7,473 nt of DNA from Candidatus Thorarchaeota archaeon SMTZ1-83. Its GTDB lineage: Archaea; Asgardarchaeota; Thorarchaeia; Thorarchaeales; Thorarchaeaceae. This document shows positions 6,242-7,473 of this stretch, piece by piece (the first letter of the stretch is position 1; every line of letters starts with the position of its first letter). The notes under the pieces were generated by a model. It was not told the DNA's origin and did no database searches. It worked only from the letters and a program-made list of their open reading frames with translations. The stretch lies in the NCBI GenBank assembly GCA_001563325.1, contig LRSK01000240.1, positions 1 through 7,473 of the forward strand. Reading direction: 5' to 3'. Position numbers and translations under genes: made by a program.

Positions 6242-7473
6242 CTATCTTTCAGATGATGCACTTTTTCTTTTCTGGAGAATGAGGAATAGTACAATGAGTG
6301 TTGCAGCGACTGGCATTGCCCCAACAAAGATGAGCAGTGGTACGTCATTGTTAATTGGTGTCGATGTTGGTGTCGGCGTAGGTGTGGGTGCAGGTGTTAT
6401 TTCATTCGTTTCATGTATCAGAATTTGGACTGTTCTACGAGGACCTGAACCAAAGTCGTTCTCACCAGCGGGGGTTTCAGCATATAGATAGCTAGCAATC
6501 ACATGAGCTGTTTCTATCGAGTTCCCGGTCACGTTCATGATCGCCCTGCCTTCTTTCTCCATCTGTTGGACATGCCAACCGTCAATGTCCCTGTACGCGA
6601 CTGAGATGCCTGCAATACCCCCTGCTGGTTGGCTCATCTCAATGCTGAAGTTGTCTGGGGGCGATATAAGTCGGTACACCTTGGAACCGTAACAATGGAG
6701 TATTAGGTTGTCTTCCTGATATGGCAGGGTTTCGATGGGGGTGTAGTCCTGGATGGTGGCGTCCATGTTTCGGTAGCAATAGCGATTGTCTGCAAAACCT
6801 GGTTCATCTATGGTCAGGGTAGTCATCCAGTCCAGATAGAGGCTATTGAAGGAGATATTATTACCTGCTGCTTCAAGCGCGGTCTCCAGACCCAGAGCGC
6901 CATCATCTCCGTGCTGTACTATGTCACGGAGGAACTGCACATTGTACTGCTCTGCTAGGTAGAATGCAAGGAGGTAGCAGGCACCATAGTCCTGTGGCTC
7001 TACCTCGAAATAGATGAGTGAGTCGTCGATGTCGTTGAGGAAGTAGGACACTCGAACCGTATGGTTAGTGGCGGGAAGATAGCCTGCGTAGTAGGTTGCA
7101 TACTCAGCTGCACCCTCGAGAACGAAATGGACCTCATCCCACTCGTAGTTGAACCAGACAAGGTGATGAAACTCATGAGCTATCGTGTTCACAGGGTTGG
7201 TTGTGCGATAGCAGATATAGACCATCTCACACATGTTTGAGTATTCACCCTCCACCTCGTTTGATTGTCTGTAGTAGCTTTGGTAATGCTCGACTACCAG
7301 TATGTAGACCTTTGGGTCTCCGTCCACATCACCGAGTGTGCCATCGGGATTCCCTGCAAGGTCAGTCACTCGAGAGTAGATGTTGTTGTCAAACTCATCC
7401 CTGTAGGTCTCTGCTCGAGCTGTGCAGGTTGTCGCCCCGAGTGTGGAGATTACAAGATCATCGAAGTAGATAT
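6242..7473 (-). CDS. Cell-surface zinc metallopeptidase (HExxH) with Thr/Pro stalk and C-terminal anchor; N-terminus outside window
   Basis: At least 409 codons; the frame is open to the right edge, and the first Met-like codon at 7369 is an internal GTG, so the start and any signal peptide lie outside. The order is: a segment with DGDPKVYILVVEH, the zinc site HEFHH (minus strand 7177-7163) with Glu20 residues further on in FVLEGAAEY as likely third ligand, an alpha-helical and then beta-rich region, a TPAPTPTPTPTSTP stalk (6397-6356), a hydrophobic helix of about 24 residues (6343-6272) and a basic tail QKRKSASSER. The 'value strand - HExxH - LxEGxAEY' order resembles M30 (hyicolysin)-like and related secreted gluzincins. 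It would be exported, anchored by its C-terminus, with the catalytic domain outside, and probably digests extracellular protein. Several N-x-S/T sites occur, which fits glycosylation. The exact peptidase family is uncertain. Confidence 0.8.
   Translation of the reverse strand, partial: IYFDDLVISTLGATTCTARAETYRDEFDNNIYSRVTDLAGNPDGTLGDVDGDPKVYILVVEHYQSYYRQSNEVEGEYSNMCEMVYICYRTTNPVNTIAHEFHHLVWFNYEWDEVHFVLEGAAEYATYYAGYLPATNHTVRVSYFLNDIDDSLIYFEVEPQDYGACYLLAFYLAEQYNVQFLRDIVQHGDDGALGLETALEAAGNNISFNSLYLDWMTTLTIDEPGFADNRYCYRNMDATIQDYTPIETLPYQEDNLILHCYGSKVYRLISPPDNFSIEMSQPAGGIAGISVAYRDIDGWHVQQMEKEGRAIMNVTGNSIETAHVIASYLYAETPAGENDFGSGPRRTVQILIHETNEITPAPTPTPTPTSTPINNDVPLLIFVGAMPVAATLIVLFLILQKRKSASSER

Noticed and set aside
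6356..6397. Short GT-rich tandem repeat in DNA
   Set aside because: It is the coding sequence of the Thr/Pro stalk of the protease, so the repetition is explained at protein level.

Overview
The window looks like chromosomal DNA from an uncultured archaeon. The support is indirect. Upstream of the one leader I could judge there is a TATA-like box rather than bacterial -35/-10 boxes. A T-run, not a clear hairpin, follows one gene. A secreted protease ends in a Thr/Pro stalk plus a C-terminal membrane anchor, a layout common on archaeal cell surfaces. The gene mix (SCP2, M24 peptidase, BKACE, several SDRs, an ICMT-type methyltransferase) would fit an Asgard/Thorarchaeia-like genome, but the sequence alone cannot prove that.

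Layout. Plus strand, 1-3035: the C-terminal part of a drug/metabolite-type permease, cut by the window edge; then an SCP2 lipid-binding protein, an M24 Xaa-Pro-peptidase-like protein and a short-chain dehydrogenase (SDR). The last three are tightly packed or overlapping and look like one operon. The SDR is broken near its 3' end: its last residues survive in another frame just after a premature stop. Minus strand, 4607-3042: a divergent BKACE-family (DUF849) enzyme followed 21 bases later by an intact SDR with a strong Shine-Dalgarno. This pair runs convergently into the broken SDR. Minus strand, 7473-5477: a surface zinc metallopeptidase, cut by the window edge at its N-terminus, then a small membrane methyltransferase of the ICMT/PEMT type.

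The most unusual part is the AT-rich, gene-free stretch between the BKACE promoter and the methyltransferase. About 16 diverged tandem units lie between about 4690 and 5345, with a mean period of about 42 bp (close to four helical turns). Inside the units, four-base A/T blocks recur about every 9 bp and often form AAAT-N5-ATTT dyads. The individual units have diverged but the spacing has been kept, which suggests a protein-binding array or phased DNA structure rather than a CRISPR or a coding repeat.

Functionally, the BKACE-SDR pair points to beta-keto acid metabolism, with the SDR probably reducing a related keto group or oxidising the matching hydroxy group. The SCP2/M24/SDR operon suggests handling of a hydrophobic or amide-containing small molecule. 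Neither substrate can be read from the sequence.
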